DNA from: Antarctobacter aquimaris
GTDB taxonomy: Bacteria; Pseudomonadota; Alphaproteobacteria; Rhodobacterales; Rhodobacteraceae
Assembly: GCF_900184945.1 (NCBI RefSeq)
Contig: NZ_FXYF01000017.1
Location: forward strand, 28,334 to 92,333
Reading direction: 5' to 3'
DNA: 64,000 bases
Position numbers and translations under genes: made by a program. The notes under the pieces were generated by a model. It was given only the letters and a program-made list of their open reading frames with translations. It did no database searches and was not told where the DNA came from. Shown here piece after piece: positions 53,628-62,974 of the stretch (its first letter is position 1; every line of letters starts with the position of its first letter).

Positions 53628-55577
53628 ATGCCAGTCGATTTCTCTGCCTTATCGCCCTCTGAGTTCGAGGCGCTTTCAGCCGATCTTATCGGTCGTGCTC
53701 TAGGTATTCGCTTTGAGCAATTCGGCGAAGGAGCCGATGGTGGAATAGATGGACGTCACGCACCGCAGGCAGAATGCCTGACTATCCTGCAAGCCAAGAG
53801 ATACGAAAAGTCTGCGATCGCTGCTTTGAAGAGTGAGATGTCGAAGGAGCGAGCGAAGATCGATCAGTTGGCGCCGGATCGCTACATCCTGGCAACGTCT
53901 GTAGCGATGACGCCACAACGGAAGCAGGACCTCATGGAGATATGTGGCCCCGCGGTCCGCTCTCCAGGAAACATCTTTGGGCGCGAAGATCTCGAGGCGC
54001 TGCTGCGTGCTCATCCTGACATCGAAGAGGCTCATCCCAAGCTATGGACCCCCGCGAGCGGGCGTACCCTGAAGCGGATGCTTAATGAGACATTGGATGA
54101 GCGCGAAGGCCGCGTGAAACCTCCCTCGATCCTTCAAGCGCTGCTTCCGAAGCCAGGTACAGGCAGCAAGGTGGAGGCTGAAGCGGAAGCGCAGAGGGAT
54201 ACTCTGTTCCTCGTCGGAGCACGTCCCGACCACGACCAGTTCATTCTATGGCTTGGTCCAAAGCTCGAAGCGCATGGGTATCGCGTCTTTTCCGAGATCC
54301 TGACCCTCGAGCCTGGAGATAGATGGCATAAGGAGATTGGAGTGGCGCTGGAGCACCGCGCTGTGAAGGTGCTGGCGGTGGCGGGCGCGGCCACTCGCGC
54401 CAACGAAGACGCTATGGATCTGATCGACCGGGCGAAGACGCTTGCCGCAAGTATAGGTGACGCTCGGTTGATAATCCCGCTACGGATCGAGGAGGGGGCC
54501 AAGATTGATGGTCTCCGCGATGCGACGCCTGCCGATTTCACGAGCGGCTGGGCGGAAGGGCTTTCGAAGCTTCTCGAGACGCTGCGCCGCCAACGAGTGA
54601 CGTGCCGTCGTGAGAACATCACGGTCGCAGCCCAATGGGACAGCTTCCGAAAGCGTGGTGCTGTTCCGCTGGTGCACGAGCCAGAATCCTTGGTCTCGAA
54701 TTGGATTCAGATCTTGGAAATGCCCGATGAACTCCACTTTTACGAGGCGACGGGAGCGGTCCAAACCGGCGTCCTTAAGAGACGGGTGCAAGGGCTGTCG
54801 TTTCCCGCCGTCGCGTATGAGCGAGGCGTGATTACTTTCGCAGCGCCGCCCGATGTTGAGGAAAGCTTCGGAGGAGTCGCGAAGTTGCGCCTGCGGACAT
54901 CTGTGCCGGTTGTGGATGCGATGGATAAAGGAATGCCCGAGATCGGTGTCGCGGGGCGTGATTTGTCGAACATGCTCACGGGCCTGCTGCGTGATGGATG
55001 GGAACGGCACTGCAGGAAGATCGGAATGGTCGCCTACGCGTATTCCAACGGCGATGGTTTCCATGTGTCCCCGACTCAAGTTGGGATTGGTGAACGGGTA
55101 CCTTGGGGCCGGCAAGGCGAGCGCAGGTCGTCGATGCTGCGCAACATCGCCCGAAAGCATGTCTGGTCATATGGTGTAACAGCGATTCCTCGGAACTGGC
55201 CTTTCTGGCACTTCCGCCTGAAGGCGCGCGTCCTTTTCGCGGAGGACAACGATACGGAGCAGGGCGAACGCATAGATGACCCGAAGAAGATGCACCGCCT
55301 TCGCAGATCGGTCTGCAAGGGGTGGCGCAACAAGCAATGGCATGGGCGGCTTCTGGCATTCCTTCAGATCATGTCGGGCGACTCAGCCTACATTCGGGTT
55401 TCGCTTGCTCCGGGCCAAGACATGCTTCTTTCCTCTGAGCCCCTTCTCTTCACGTCGCCAGTTAGTACAGCTCTTCCTGACGTGGCCGACCCAGATGCTG
55501 AGGAGCAGGACGAAAGCACGCTCGGGCGGCCAGCGGCTGACGGCGAAGATGCCGAGGCCGAAGGAGACGGTAAATGA
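53628..55577 (+). CDS. Mrr-like/TIR-like/APAZ protein, effector of short Argonaute system
   Basis: 649 aa in three parts. Residues about 8-130: Mrr-type restriction-endonuclease fold ([21 protein letters not shown] with D41, LQAKR with Q55 and K57, the D-QxK active site pattern). Residues about 190-320: a TIR-like domain ([29 protein letters not shown] with W233 and E236 as candidate NADase residues). Residues about 345-600: APAZ-like region that partners with pAgo ([23 protein letters not shown]). The C-terminus is acidic. The stop overlaps the Argonaute start by 4 nt. The effector may cleave DNA, deplete NAD+, or both after guide-directed target sensing. Confidence 0.8.
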   Translation: MPVDFSALSPSEFEALSADLIGRALGIRFEQFGEGADGGIDGRHAPQAECLTILQAKRYEKSAIAALKSEMSKERAKIDQLAPDRYILATSVAMTPQRKQDLMEICGPAVRSPGNIFGREDLEALLRAHPDIEEAHPKLWTPASGRTLKRMLNETLDEREGRVKPPSILQALLPKPGTGSKVEAEAEAQRDTLFLVGARPDHDQFILWLGPKLEAHGYRVFSEILTLEPGDRWHKEIGVALEHRAVKVLAVAGAATRANEDAMDLIDRAKTLAASIGDARLIIPLRIEEGAKIDGLRDATPADFTSGWAEGLSKLLETLRRQRVTCRRENITVAAQWDSFRKRGAVPLVHEPESLVSNWIQILEMPDELHFYEATGAVQTGVLKRRVQGLSFPAVAYERGVITFAAPPDVEESFGGVAKLRLRTSVPVVDAMDKGMPEIGVAGRDLSNMLTGLLRDGWERHCRKIGMVAYAYSNGDGFHVSPTQVGIGERVPWGRQGERRSSMLRNIARKHVWSYGVTAIPRNWPFWHFRLKARVLFAEDNDTEQGERIDDPKKMHRLRRSVCKGWRNKQWHGRLLAFLQIMSGDSAYIRVSLAPGQDMLLSSEPLLFTSPVSTALPDVADPDAEEQDESTLGRPAADGEDAEAEGDGK

Positions 55578-57130
55578 GGTTTCCCGAGGCAAGCTTGATC
55601 GTAGATCACTTGGACGAGCCAGAACTCGACTTCCGCCATGACCAGAGGAGCCACCACCCAAAGGATGGCCTGTTTCTCTATGGACCGCATGACGGCCCAC
55701 GGACGCCTAGAGAGGTTCGAATTGGGGTTGTCGGAACGTCGGATGGGATCAGCCACTTCCGCTCTTGGAGCCGACGGCTGCTTTCGGGGATGCCGGTGCC
55801 GCCTCCCGGGCCGACGGAGAAGAAGGACCGTCTTCATCTCGCGGACTTCGCCGGGCTCGAAGAGACATTCGGCGTTACGTTCGATCCAGATCGGCTCAGG
55901 GCCCTGACGGTCGAGTTCGACGCCATTGAGCGCGCGACGAGAGTGCAGAACATGCACGAGGCCGTCGATGCGGTCGCCCGTATCTACACTGAGCGCGTCC
56001 ACAAATTCAGGCGCAACGAAGAGGGATCGATCGACGTATGGATATTCGTCGTGCCCGAGATAGTGTACGAGCGATGCCGTCCGGAATCGAGGCGGACCGG
56101 TTTGACTCTCGTTGCCGGGAAAACGCCCAAGAAGCAGCGCGCAAGGTCAGCCCAGTCGTTCCTTTTCATGGACGAACGGTTTGATCCGCGCATCGAGGAT
56201 GTGTTTGACGACATTCCCGACTTCCGTAGGCACATTAAGGCGACCTTGCTCTCGATCGCGCCATCTCAGATCCTGCGCGAGTCGACCCTCGAGCCGACAT
56301 CGTTCACCAACAGTGCGGGCTATCCCAAGCGAACCACCCAAGACCCGGCGACCGTCGCGTGGAACATCGCGACGGGGCTTTACTACAAGACTCAGGACCG
56401 ACCGCCCTGGAGGCTGTCGAACGTGCGCGAAGGGGTATGCTACATCGGGATGGTCTACAAAAACCTCCCGAACAACCGCGACAACCACGTCTGCTGCGCG
56501 GCGCAGATGTTTTTGAGTGAGGGCGATGGTGTGGTGTTCCGCGGCGCGAATGGCCCTTGGAAGACAGGCGAGTACGAGTACCATCTAAATGCTGACGCCG
56601 CGGAAGAGCTTCTAGGGACTGTGATCGAAGCGTATCGGGAGCTGCATTCCGAACCTCCCAAAGAGCTCTTCATACATGGGCAGGCGTCATTCAACGACGA
56701 GGAGTGGAATGCCTTCTGTCGCGCGGCGCCGAAGGGAACGAATGTCGTCGGCGTTCGGATCAAGCCAACGGGTGGTGACGCAAAGCTCTTCCGTGCTGGC
56801 GACTACCCTGTGATCAGGGGAACGGCCCTAAACTTAGACGAGCAGAACGCCTACCTTTGGACGAGCGGCTACGTCCCACAGCTGGATACGTATATCGGGC
56901 CTGAAACACCCAACCCGCTTATGGTGACGATCTTGCGCTCAAAGCATCGTCAACCAGAGATGCGGACGGTTCTTGCTGACATCATGGGACTGACAAAGAT
57001 TAACTACAACTCGTGTAACTTCAACGACGGGCTACCGGTAACGGTTCGCTTCGCGAAGATGGTCGGCGACATCCTTGTGATGGGTTCGGCGCGGGAGGGC
57101 GGACCGCAGCCATTCAAATTCTATATCTAG
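55574..57130 (+). CDS. Short prokaryotic Argonaute (MID-PIWI)
   Basis: 518 aa with no PAZ domain, the length of short pAgos. MID features include [16 protein letters not shown] (about 155-170) and [10 protein letters not shown]; the PIWI start is [15 protein letters not shown] (about 267-281), a hallmark of short pAgos. Catalytic Asp residues appear missing: the usual IGxD position reads IGM (291-293) and the later site reads IHG. It should therefore bind guide and target without cutting. It overlaps the effector gene, giving a two-subunit complex. Confidence 0.88.
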   Translation: MRFPEASLIVDHLDEPELDFRHDQRSHHPKDGLFLYGPHDGPRTPREVRIGVVGTSDGISHFRSWSRRLLSGMPVPPPGPTEKKDRLHLADFAGLEETFGVTFDPDRLRALTVEFDAIERATRVQNMHEAVDAVARIYTERVHKFRRNEEGSIDVWIFVVPEIVYERCRPESRRTGLTLVAGKTPKKQRARSAQSFLFMDERFDPRIEDVFDDIPDFRRHIKATLLSIAPSQILRESTLEPTSFTNSAGYPKRTTQDPATVAWNIATGLYYKTQDRPPWRLSNVREGVCYIGMVYKNLPNNRDNHVCCAAQMFLSEGDGVVFRGANGPWKTGEYEYHLNADAAEELLGTVIEAYRELHSEPPKELFIHGQASFNDEEWNAFCRAAPKGTNVVGVRIKPTGGDAKLFRAGDYPVIRGTALNLDEQNAYLWTSGYVPQLDTYIGPETPNPLMVTILRSKHRQPEMRTVLADIMGLTKINYNSCNFNDGLPVTVRFAKMVGDILVMGSAREGGPQPFKFYI

Positions 57131-57220
57131 CAAGGCTTTATTCGGATGCTTGGCTGAGCTTTGTAGTGGCAGCTGCTCTTCCCCTAATGTTGAACACAAA
57201 GCATTGGAGGAAGAGCAGCA

Positions 57221-57541
57221 TCAGCTTATGGCCAGGTCGCTTGTAGTTTTCCCAGCCTCCAACGCTTCCACAAACCACTGCGGTTTACGCCCCCGGCCGG
57301 ACCAGGTGAGCGCCGGGTTCTCAGGATGCCGGTATTTCGCCGTGACAGGCGAGCGCGTGGTTTTCGTCTCCGTGCCGACAAGTTCGGCCAGGGAGTAGCC
57401 GAGGTCTCGAGCCAAAGCTTCCACCTTGGCGCGGGCTTCCGCCTTCTGACGATCCTCGAATGTGGAAATCGCCTTGGCGACGTCCTTCTGCATTTTCTTC
57501 AGCTCGCCGAGCGACAGTGCCTCGAGATCGTAATCAGCCAT
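57221..57541 (-). CDS. H-NS-like histone-family protein
   Basis: 106 aa from the ATG at 57541. N-terminal coiled coil (LGELKKMQKDVAKAISTFEDRQ) and C-terminal DNA-binding motif YRHPENPALTWSGRGRKPQWF, the H-NS/MvaT-like AT-hook of alphaproteobacteria. It may silence incoming AT-rich DNA, including the adjacent defence cassette. It converges on the Argonaute gene. Confidence 0.88.
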   Translation of the reverse strand: MADYDLEALSLGELKKMQKDVAKAISTFEDRQKAEARAKVEALARDLGYSLAELVGTETKTTRSPVTAKYRHPENPALTWSGRGRKPQWFVEALEAGKTTSDLAIS

Positions 57542-57707
57542 TGATGCGGTCCATGTCCTGAATGTCCCGGTATCGATAGCCCGTCGTGGCAGGGTGCCGC
57601 AACTCCCGGAAGGCAAGGTCAGGGGTGGCAAGGCTGGTGATCGCCGTTTCCGCCGCCAGTGAGGTGCTGAACTGGGGGTCAGGCTTTTCCGATTGGCAAG
57701 GAGACAT
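57534..57707 (-). CDS. Possible small ORF coupled to the H-NS gene
   Basis: 57 aa from an ATG at 57707, overlapping the H-NS start by 8 nt. No good ribosome site and no recognised motif. Kept because of the tight overlap, but may be non-coding. Confidence 0.3.
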   Translation of the reverse strand: MSPCQSEKPDPQFSTSLAAETAITSLATPDLAFRELRHPATTGYRYRDIQDMDRING

Positions 57708-57922
57708 GGTCCGGCATGGGCTCCTCGCGCATCTCTGGCTTCTGGGCCATCCCTTCGACTGACAATCCCCTAATCCCGTTCGGGCTCCTGCGAGCAACCC
57801 CGCGTCAGTCCGGGCCGTGTTGGCCGCCTTTGGCGTACTGCCCGCTCCACCCCGGTCCTTTGGGGGTTTCCGGCGTCCGTTCCGGCCACCGTGCACGCGT
57901 CACCCGACGGGCTTCTTCCGGG

Positions 57923-57953
57923 TCTTGTCGAAGGGACGGTCCCGAAGACAGGA
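57923..57953 (+). promoter_or_regulatory. Structured leader D before ssb
   Basis: TCTTGTC (57923-57929) pairs with GACAGGA (57947-57953) through one G-U; inner GGGAC-G-GTCCC. The outer stem equals that of leader C before the small gene at 53329. The ribosome site lies downstream of it. Confidence 0.5.
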
Positions 57954-57971
57954 CACAGAAGGAAGCTTACC

Positions 57972-58376
57972 ATGCAGAACATCGTCATCCTCGCCGGCAA
58001 CATCGGTCAGACCCCCGAAGTCCGCACCACCCAAGGCGGCACCAAGATCACCAACTTCAGCCTCGCCACCTCCCGCCCCCGCCTCTCGGAAGGTCGCGTG
58101 CTGCGCGACGAGAACGGCTACCGGGTCATGGACACCGAATGGCACCGCATCACCTGCTTCAACGGTCTCGGCAAGACGGTCGCGGAGCATTGCGAAAAGG
58201 GCATGAAGGTCCTCGTCCACGGCCGCATCCACTACACCAAGTGGATCGACAGCATGGGGAACGACCGCTACGGCTGCGAGATCATCGCCGAGAAGGTCGA
58301 CTTCCTCAGCCGCCCGAAGTCGGCCGAGAACGAAAACCCCGAGCTGGTCGACCGCGACGACGAGATCCCGTTCTGA
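57972..58376 (+). CDS. ssb: Single-stranded DNA-binding protein
   Basis: 134 aa from the ATG at 57972 (AAGGA upstream). OB-fold with MQNIVILAGNIGQTPEV and aromatic residues for ssDNA binding (WHRITCFN), and the short acidic C-terminal tip DDEIPF that contacts replication proteins. A plasmid-borne SSB, shorter than chromosomal ones because the linker is reduced. Confidence 0.92.
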   Translation: MQNIVILAGNIGQTPEVRTTQGGTKITNFSLATSRPRLSEGRVLRDENGYRVMDTEWHRITCFNGLGKTVAEHCEKGMKVLVHGRIHYTKWIDSMGNDRYGCEIIAEKVDFLSRPKSAENENPELVDRDDEIPF

Positions 58377-58399
58377 AGAACGGGGTCTCCCCCCTCGGG

Positions 58400-58421
58400 C
58401 CCGGCGGGGAAACTCGCCGGG
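58400..58421 (+). terminator. Hairpin with conserved loop GGGAAACT (copy 2)
   Basis: CCCGGCG pairs with CGCCGGG around loop GGGAAACT, 24 nt after the ssb stop. The core 16 nt match copy 1 at 52381-52396 exactly, the outer pairs differ and still pair. Confidence 0.6.
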
Positions 58422-58450
58422 TATTCGCGTGACAAATCCGGCGCCAACAG

Positions 58451-59764
58451 CTACCGTGGTGCTTTGGCAGCGCTCTCTATCATTGCGATCGATACATCAA
58501 TCCGCCGCAATTGCTGACGAAGTGGCGCGCAGTTCGGATAGGCTACGGCCAACTTCTTCCTTAGTATGTGTAGTGACGCGACGACATCGGCTGAGGACCT
58601 GAGCGTCTCCTGATGCGACTTGTCTGCATCGATCTCGCGATAGTACACCTCGAAAAATTCAGGGCCTTCAAGCTGGCCGCGACCTATTTCGAGACCCAGC
58701 CAATCCTCCAGATCCGAGCGTAGCGAACTCATCCGTGAACAAGCGCCATATGGCGAAAATTCTGATCGCAGTACTCCCTTGATAATTCGTCCCGCCTCAA
58801 TGTGTCCCTCTATTCCAAGCTCACCTATAGGGCGGCGTCTGGACGTTCCAGGATTGAAATTGTACGGAACAGTTGTCTTGCTCGCCGATGGATAGATCAT
58901 TCCTTTGCATCGCGCACGACGTCTGTCTTGCGCTGTCTCTGCCATGGGGCTGCAGAAAGTGTCCCATGATGAAGACGACTCACCATCCCAATTCTCAGCG
59001 ACAAGCGGGATTGGAATATCATTGATCCGTTTGACGATGCTTTCGATATCAGAGCCGTACCGGCTATCGGCAGCAACATAGAGATCGCAGTCGTAAGGGC
59101 GGTACATGCCTGGCCACGATGTTTTTTCTATCTGCCAACCGTTGCGCTTCGCCCAAGCGGTGCGCTCGTTTTCGTCCGGCGCACCCGAGTAGGGCTCGTC
59201 GATCAGAAAATATTGCCCGGTATTAGAGTCAAACCAATCTGTCGAATGGTCAAGATTTGGAAGCTTTTCATTGTTGTGACCGCGAGTGTCCAATTTCCGC
59301 GGATCACGGCTTGGACGCAGTCCTGTGTACTCCATAAATCGAAGAGAGCGTTCTGCGGTACAGATCCCTTCCCGAGCATATTCCTGCGAAGGGGCAATGC
59401 TGTCGCAAACGAAGTGATCATCGGCAACCATACGAAGGTTCCCGAAACCGCGAACGTATTTTAGAGACTTTTTAGTACAGATCTCATGGATTGGCTTGCT
59501 GAGGTCAATCTTTAGCGTTTCTCTGCCACATTGGTGGCGCCGGTCCTTATCGCTCCAATAAATCGTCAACAGCACATAATGGATTTCTGGACGATTTCCG
59601 GTTCTTGGCAATGAGCGAAGCGCATGACGAAAATTCGCCTTGCCCGCAGCCATTGATGCCTGATCGAGAGCATCGGAATATTTGATCCCGTGCTGCTTCT
59701 TCAGCTGTGAGGCAAGTCGTTTTACGCCAGCGACCGTGCTTGGACGGATTTCAGATATCAACAT
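58451..59764 (-). CDS. DUF5623-like hypothetical protein
   Basis: 437 aa. The start MLISEIRPSTVAGVKRLASQ and the line DALDQASMAAGKANFRHALR fit DUF5623-type proteins of plasmids and genomic islands. The rest is mixed with Cys and Trp scattered. No signal. Function unknown. Its GC is lower than its neighbours, suggesting recent transfer. Confidence 0.55.
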   Translation of the reverse strand: MLISEIRPSTVAGVKRLASQLKKQHGIKYSDALDQASMAAGKANFRHALRSLPRTGNRPEIHYVLLTIYWSDKDRRHQCGRETLKIDLSKPIHEICTKKSLKYVRGFGNLRMVADDHFVCDSIAPSQEYAREGICTAERSLRFMEYTGLRPSRDPRKLDTRGHNNEKLPNLDHSTDWFDSNTGQYFLIDEPYSGAPDENERTAWAKRNGWQIEKTSWPGMYRPYDCDLYVAADSRYGSDIESIVKRINDIPIPLVAENWDGESSSSWDTFCSPMAETAQDRRRARCKGMIYPSASKTTVPYNFNPGTSRRRPIGELGIEGHIEAGRIIKGVLRSEFSPYGACSRMSSLRSDLEDWLGLEIGRGQLEGPEFFEVYYREIDADKSHQETLRSSADVVASLHILRKKLAVAYPNCAPLRQQLRRIDVSIAMIESAAKAPR

Positions 59765-59987
59765 AGCAGTCTCCGAGCTTGATCATCGAGCGTCACTCGC
59801 CAACCGCCCATCAAGCCTGAATGCTTGTTGATGGGGTTCGTAGAAGATCTTCAAGCAATGCTGCCAGCAGCTTCGGAACGGCGAGTGCCATGCTCATGCC
59901 CAGAGCATGGTTAATATAACTTGAGCCGCACCTTATTTCAACAGGGTCGCCGCGCCTCTTCAGAGTGAGAGGAGTGCCGGTTTCTCG

Positions 59988-60031
59988 GTGACGGGTTGAG
60001 GGTTGGGAGAGTGGCTCCCGGCGCCTGTCAC
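59988..60031 (+). promoter_or_regulatory. Structured leader B before the DUF932-like gene
   Basis: Outer stem GTGACGGG (59988-59995) with CCTGTCAC (60024-60031); inner GGGAG-AGTGG-CTCCC (60005-60019). Ribosome site GGGAG follows. It matches leader A at 50137-50181 in order, loop sequence and spacing. Confidence 0.55.
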
Positions 60032-60043
60032 GGGAGATAGCCG

Positions 60044-60443
60044 ATGGGTGTTGTGGAAGTTCTGGATCCGGTCGCACCGACGCGGTCGGGTGGCTGGAAA
60101 GTGGATGTGAGCCGGGGTGAGCGGAGCGGGCGAGTGTCGTCCGAATGGTTCAACCGGCCGGATGACGAGCGGTATCTGTCGCTCGATGACCTCTGGGCCA
60201 ATGTGAAGGGTCGGTCCGAGCGCAGCCGCAGTCGCGTGGTGCAGACTGCGGACATCCGCGTCGAGGCGGCGCGCGACAACCCCGAGCGGTTGCACCTGAT
60301 GCTGCCGAACGCGCAAGAGCCTGTCGCGCCCACACATTGGGCCTTCGGCCAGCTCGCCAGCATCGTCGGCGCGCCTACCTCCTACCTGCGGCAGCTGCCC
60401 GCGCCGCTGGCGGGTATCAACCTGCAATACGGTCTGACCAACC
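60044..60443 (+). pseudogene. DUF932-like gene truncated by IS66
   Basis: Only about 133 codons of the gene are left; DUF932 proteins are usually about 300 residues or more. Visible parts (WFNRPDDERYLSLDDLW, HWAFGQLASIVGAPTSYLRQLP) fit DUF932 proteins that travel with plasmid SSB and ParB-like genes. The frame then reads into the IS66 end at 60444 and stops at 60508. The 3' part is not found on the other side of the element. Confidence 0.75.
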
Positions 60444-60455
60444 GTAAGCGTCCGG

Positions 60456-61970
60456 TCAAGCCGCGTGGTTTGACCAGTTCCACGGCAGGAGATCATCCAC
60501 GCGGGTGATCTTGTAGTCTGGGATGCGGGCCAGCGTATCGGCGAGCCATCCTTGTGGGTCCACACCGTTCAGTTTGGCGGTCTCGATCAAGGTGTATGCG
60601 ATGGCGGCGGCTTTGCCGCCGGTCTGTGAGCCGACGAACAGGTAGTTCTTCCGCCCGACAGCCACGGATCGCATGGCGCGCTCGGCCGTGTTGTTGTCGA
60701 GTTCGAGGCAGCCGTGGTCGAGATAGGGTCGAAGCCGCTTCATGCGCGTCAGGCCATATCGGATCGCCATCGCCAGCGGCGATTTGCCGGAGATGGTCGG
60801 CAGTTGGTCGTGCAGCCAGCTCTCCAACTCGTCGAAGATCGGCGCCGCTTTCGCCTGGCGGATCTCGACCCGGCGATCGGGCGGCGAACCCCGCGCCTCC
60901 TTTTCGACGGCATAGAGTTGCGCGATGCGCCGGATGGCCTCGTCGGCGATGGCCGATCCCTGGGCCCTGTGGACATCGACGAACTTGCGCCGAACGTGTG
61001 CCATACAGGCGACTTCGCGAATGTCGCTGGAGCGGTAGATGTCCTCGAACCCGGCGTAGCCATCAGCATGCATCCAGCCTCGGTAACCTGCGAGATGATC
61101 CTTCGGATGCTGGCCTTTGCGATCTGGCGAGAACCGATACCAGCTGGCGGGCGGGGCATCGCCATTCCATGGCCGCTCGTCCCGCCCGTATGTCCACAGC
61201 CGCGCCGTTGCGGTCTTTCCGGTGACGGGCGCCAGCATCTTCACCGGGGTGTCGTCCGCGAAGATCGCCCGGCCGGCCAGCACGTGTCGGCCGATGGCAT
61301 CTGCAAGCGGTTCCAGCAGCGCGGTGGACTTGCCGACCCAGTCGGCCAGCGTCGAACGGTCGAGGTCGAGCCCCTCGCGCTCGAAGATCTGGCTCTGGCG
61401 ATAGAGCGGCAGATGGTCAGCGTATTTGGAGACCAGGACATGGGCCAGTAGACCAGGGCCGGGACGACCGCGCTCGATCGGGCGGGATGGCAAGGGAGCC
61501 TGTGTGAATGCCTCGCAGCCGGAACAGGCCATGCGGGGACGGACGATCCGGTTCACGATAAACCGGCCGGGCACATACTCCAACTCTTCGGTCACATCCT
61601 CACCCAGGCGTCGCAGCGTCCCACCGCAGCGAGCACAGTCCTCGTCGCCGGTCGTCAGCTCGATCTCCTGGCGCGGGATATGATCGGGGATGGGACGACG
61701 CTTCGGCTTGTCCTTCTCCTCTTCGTCCGGCAGACGCAGCTTCGCGGTCATCTTGGCGACGGCGATCTCGCTGGCTTCCAGAGCCAGCTGAAGCTGCTCG
61801 ATGGTCTCCGACGACGTGCCAAACCTATGGCTGCGGTGACCGGCGAGCTGGTGGCGAAGCTTCTCGATCAGCATCGCCTGCGACTTCACTTCGGCCAGCA
61901 AAAGCGCCGTGAACCGCCGCAATTCCTCGGGGTCTTCGGGCAGGGATTTGGCCACGTCCAGCATGGCCAA
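60456..61970 (-). CDS. tnpC: IS66 transposase TnpC
   Basis: 504 aa. N-terminal leucine-rich helix, zinc-finger-like CARCGG and CSGCEAF, and DDE core with ADDTPV, HADGYAGF and NNTAERAMR holding the catalytic residues. Complete. The stop abuts the left terminal repeat. Confidence 0.93.
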   Translation of the reverse strand: MAMLDVAKSLPEDPEELRRFTALLLAEVKSQAMLIEKLRHQLAGHRSHRFGTSSETIEQLQLALEASEIAVAKMTAKLRLPDEEEKDKPKRRPIPDHIPRQEIELTTGDEDCARCGGTLRRLGEDVTEELEYVPGRFIVNRIVRPRMACSGCEAFTQAPLPSRPIERGRPGPGLLAHVLVSKYADHLPLYRQSQIFEREGLDLDRSTLADWVGKSTALLEPLADAIGRHVLAGRAIFADDTPVKMLAPVTGKTATARLWTYGRDERPWNGDAPPASWYRFSPDRKGQHPKDHLAGYRGWMHADGYAGFEDIYRSSDIREVACMAHVRRKFVDVHRAQGSAIADEAIRRIAQLYAVEKEARGSPPDRRVEIRQAKAAPIFDELESWLHDQLPTISGKSPLAMAIRYGLTRMKRLRPYLDHGCLELDNNTAERAMRSVAVGRKNYLFVGSQTGGKAAAIAYTLIETAKLNGVDPQGWLADTLARIPDYKITRVDDLLPWNWSNHAA

Positions 61971-62023
61971 TCATAGCAAAAGAAGGGTGAGACAGGAATC
62001 CCGAACGTGCTATCGCGCCCGGC

Positions 62024-62371
62024 TTATCCCGCCTTGAGCGGCGTCCAGCTGCGCCGCGGCAGGCGCCAGTCGATCCCCTCCAGCAGCATCGCCAGTTGCG
62101 CCGGTGTCAGCGCGATCTTGCCCTCCTTCGCGGACGGCCACACGAACCGGCCCTTCTCCAGGCGCTTCGAGAACAGGCATGCGCCTTGGCCGTCCCACCA
62201 GATGATCTTGATCAGATCACCGCGTCGGCCCCGGAAGACGAACATGTGTCCGGCGAACGGGTCCTGCTTCAGCACCATCTCCGCCTGAGCCGCGAGGGTC
62301 GTGAACCCGCGCCGCATGTCGGTCACGCCTGCCGCCAGCCACACGCGGGTGTTCGCCGGGACCGGGATCAT
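62024..62371 (-). CDS. tnpB: IS66 accessory protein TnpB
   Basis: 115 aa, the IS66 Orf2 pattern ([36 protein letters not shown]). It overlaps tnpA by 4 nt. Confidence 0.92.
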   Translation of the reverse strand: MIPVPANTRVWLAAGVTDMRRGFTTLAAQAEMVLKQDPFAGHMFVFRGRRGDLIKIIWWDGQGACLFSKRLEKGRFVWPSAKEGKIALTPAQLAMLLEGIDWRLPRRSWTPLKAG

Positions 62372-62733
62372 CCGGAAAGGCCCCGGATCAGCCGGGCCAG
62401 CGCCTCGGGATCGTAGGCTCCGCTGATCCGCAGCCGGTGGCCACCCGCTGTATCGATCTCGATCGTGCCTGACGCAGGAGCGGGATCGGCGACGGCTTTG
62501 TCATCGTCGTGCATGGGCCGATTGACGATCTCGACGGGAAGAAAACACGCCGAATCCGGCTCTGCCGGGGCCCCCGGCGCATAGCGTGGGTCGCGCAACC
62601 ACTTGAAGATCAGGTTGGCGTTCATCGCGTAGCGCTGCGCCACCCGCGCGACCGACACACCCGGCGCCGTCGTCTGCAAGCAGATCGACCGCTTCTCCTC
62701 GTCCGTCCAAAGCCGCTTCGTCCGACGCGCCAT
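62368..62733 (-). CDS. tnpA: IS66 accessory protein TnpA
   Basis: 121 aa from the ATG at 62733 (GTG at 62736 also possible). Helix-turn-helix protein ([33 protein letters not shown]) of the IS66 Orf1 type. Confidence 0.9.
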   Translation of the reverse strand: MARRTKRLWTDEEKRSICLQTTAPGVSVARVAQRYAMNANLIFKWLRDPRYAPGAPAEPDSACFLPVEIVNRPMHDDDKAVADPAPASGTIEIDTAGGHRLRISGAYDPEALARLIRGLSG

Positions 62734-62820
62734 CACGCACCCACAGTGTCCACTATCCCATGGTGGACACTATCGATCACCCTCTACGCGCGGCAGAGCA
62801 GCGACGCCGGACGCTTACAC

Positions 62821-62846
62821 AAAAAGCGCCCTTCGGGGCGCTTTTT
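62821..62846. terminator. Strong bidirectional terminator
   Basis: AAAAAGCGCCC-TTCG-GGGCGCTTTTT: 11-bp perfect stem with a UUCG loop, 2 nt outside the IS66 end. It works on both strands and is the best intrinsic terminator in the window. Confidence 0.85.
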
Positions 62847-62974
62847 GCGTTCCAGACGACCGGAAATAGCATCCTTCATGTGCAGGAACGACAAGCGACG
62901 CCTGCGCGGGCGGTAACCTGACGTCGCCGTCCCACAGAACGCAGACACTGACCTGCCCCCTGTCGGTCCCTCAC

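Larger units (their letters stand above)
60444..62818 (-). mobile_element. IS66-family insertion sequence
   Basis: Three transposition genes on the minus strand (tnpA, tnpB, tnpC) bounded by terminal repeats GTAAGCGTCCGG at 60444-60455 and its complement CCGGACGCTTAC at 62807-62818. About 2.4 kb, as usual for IS66. The flanking 8-mers (GACCAACC left, ACAAAAAG right) do not match, so no target duplication is seen. Confidence 0.88.
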
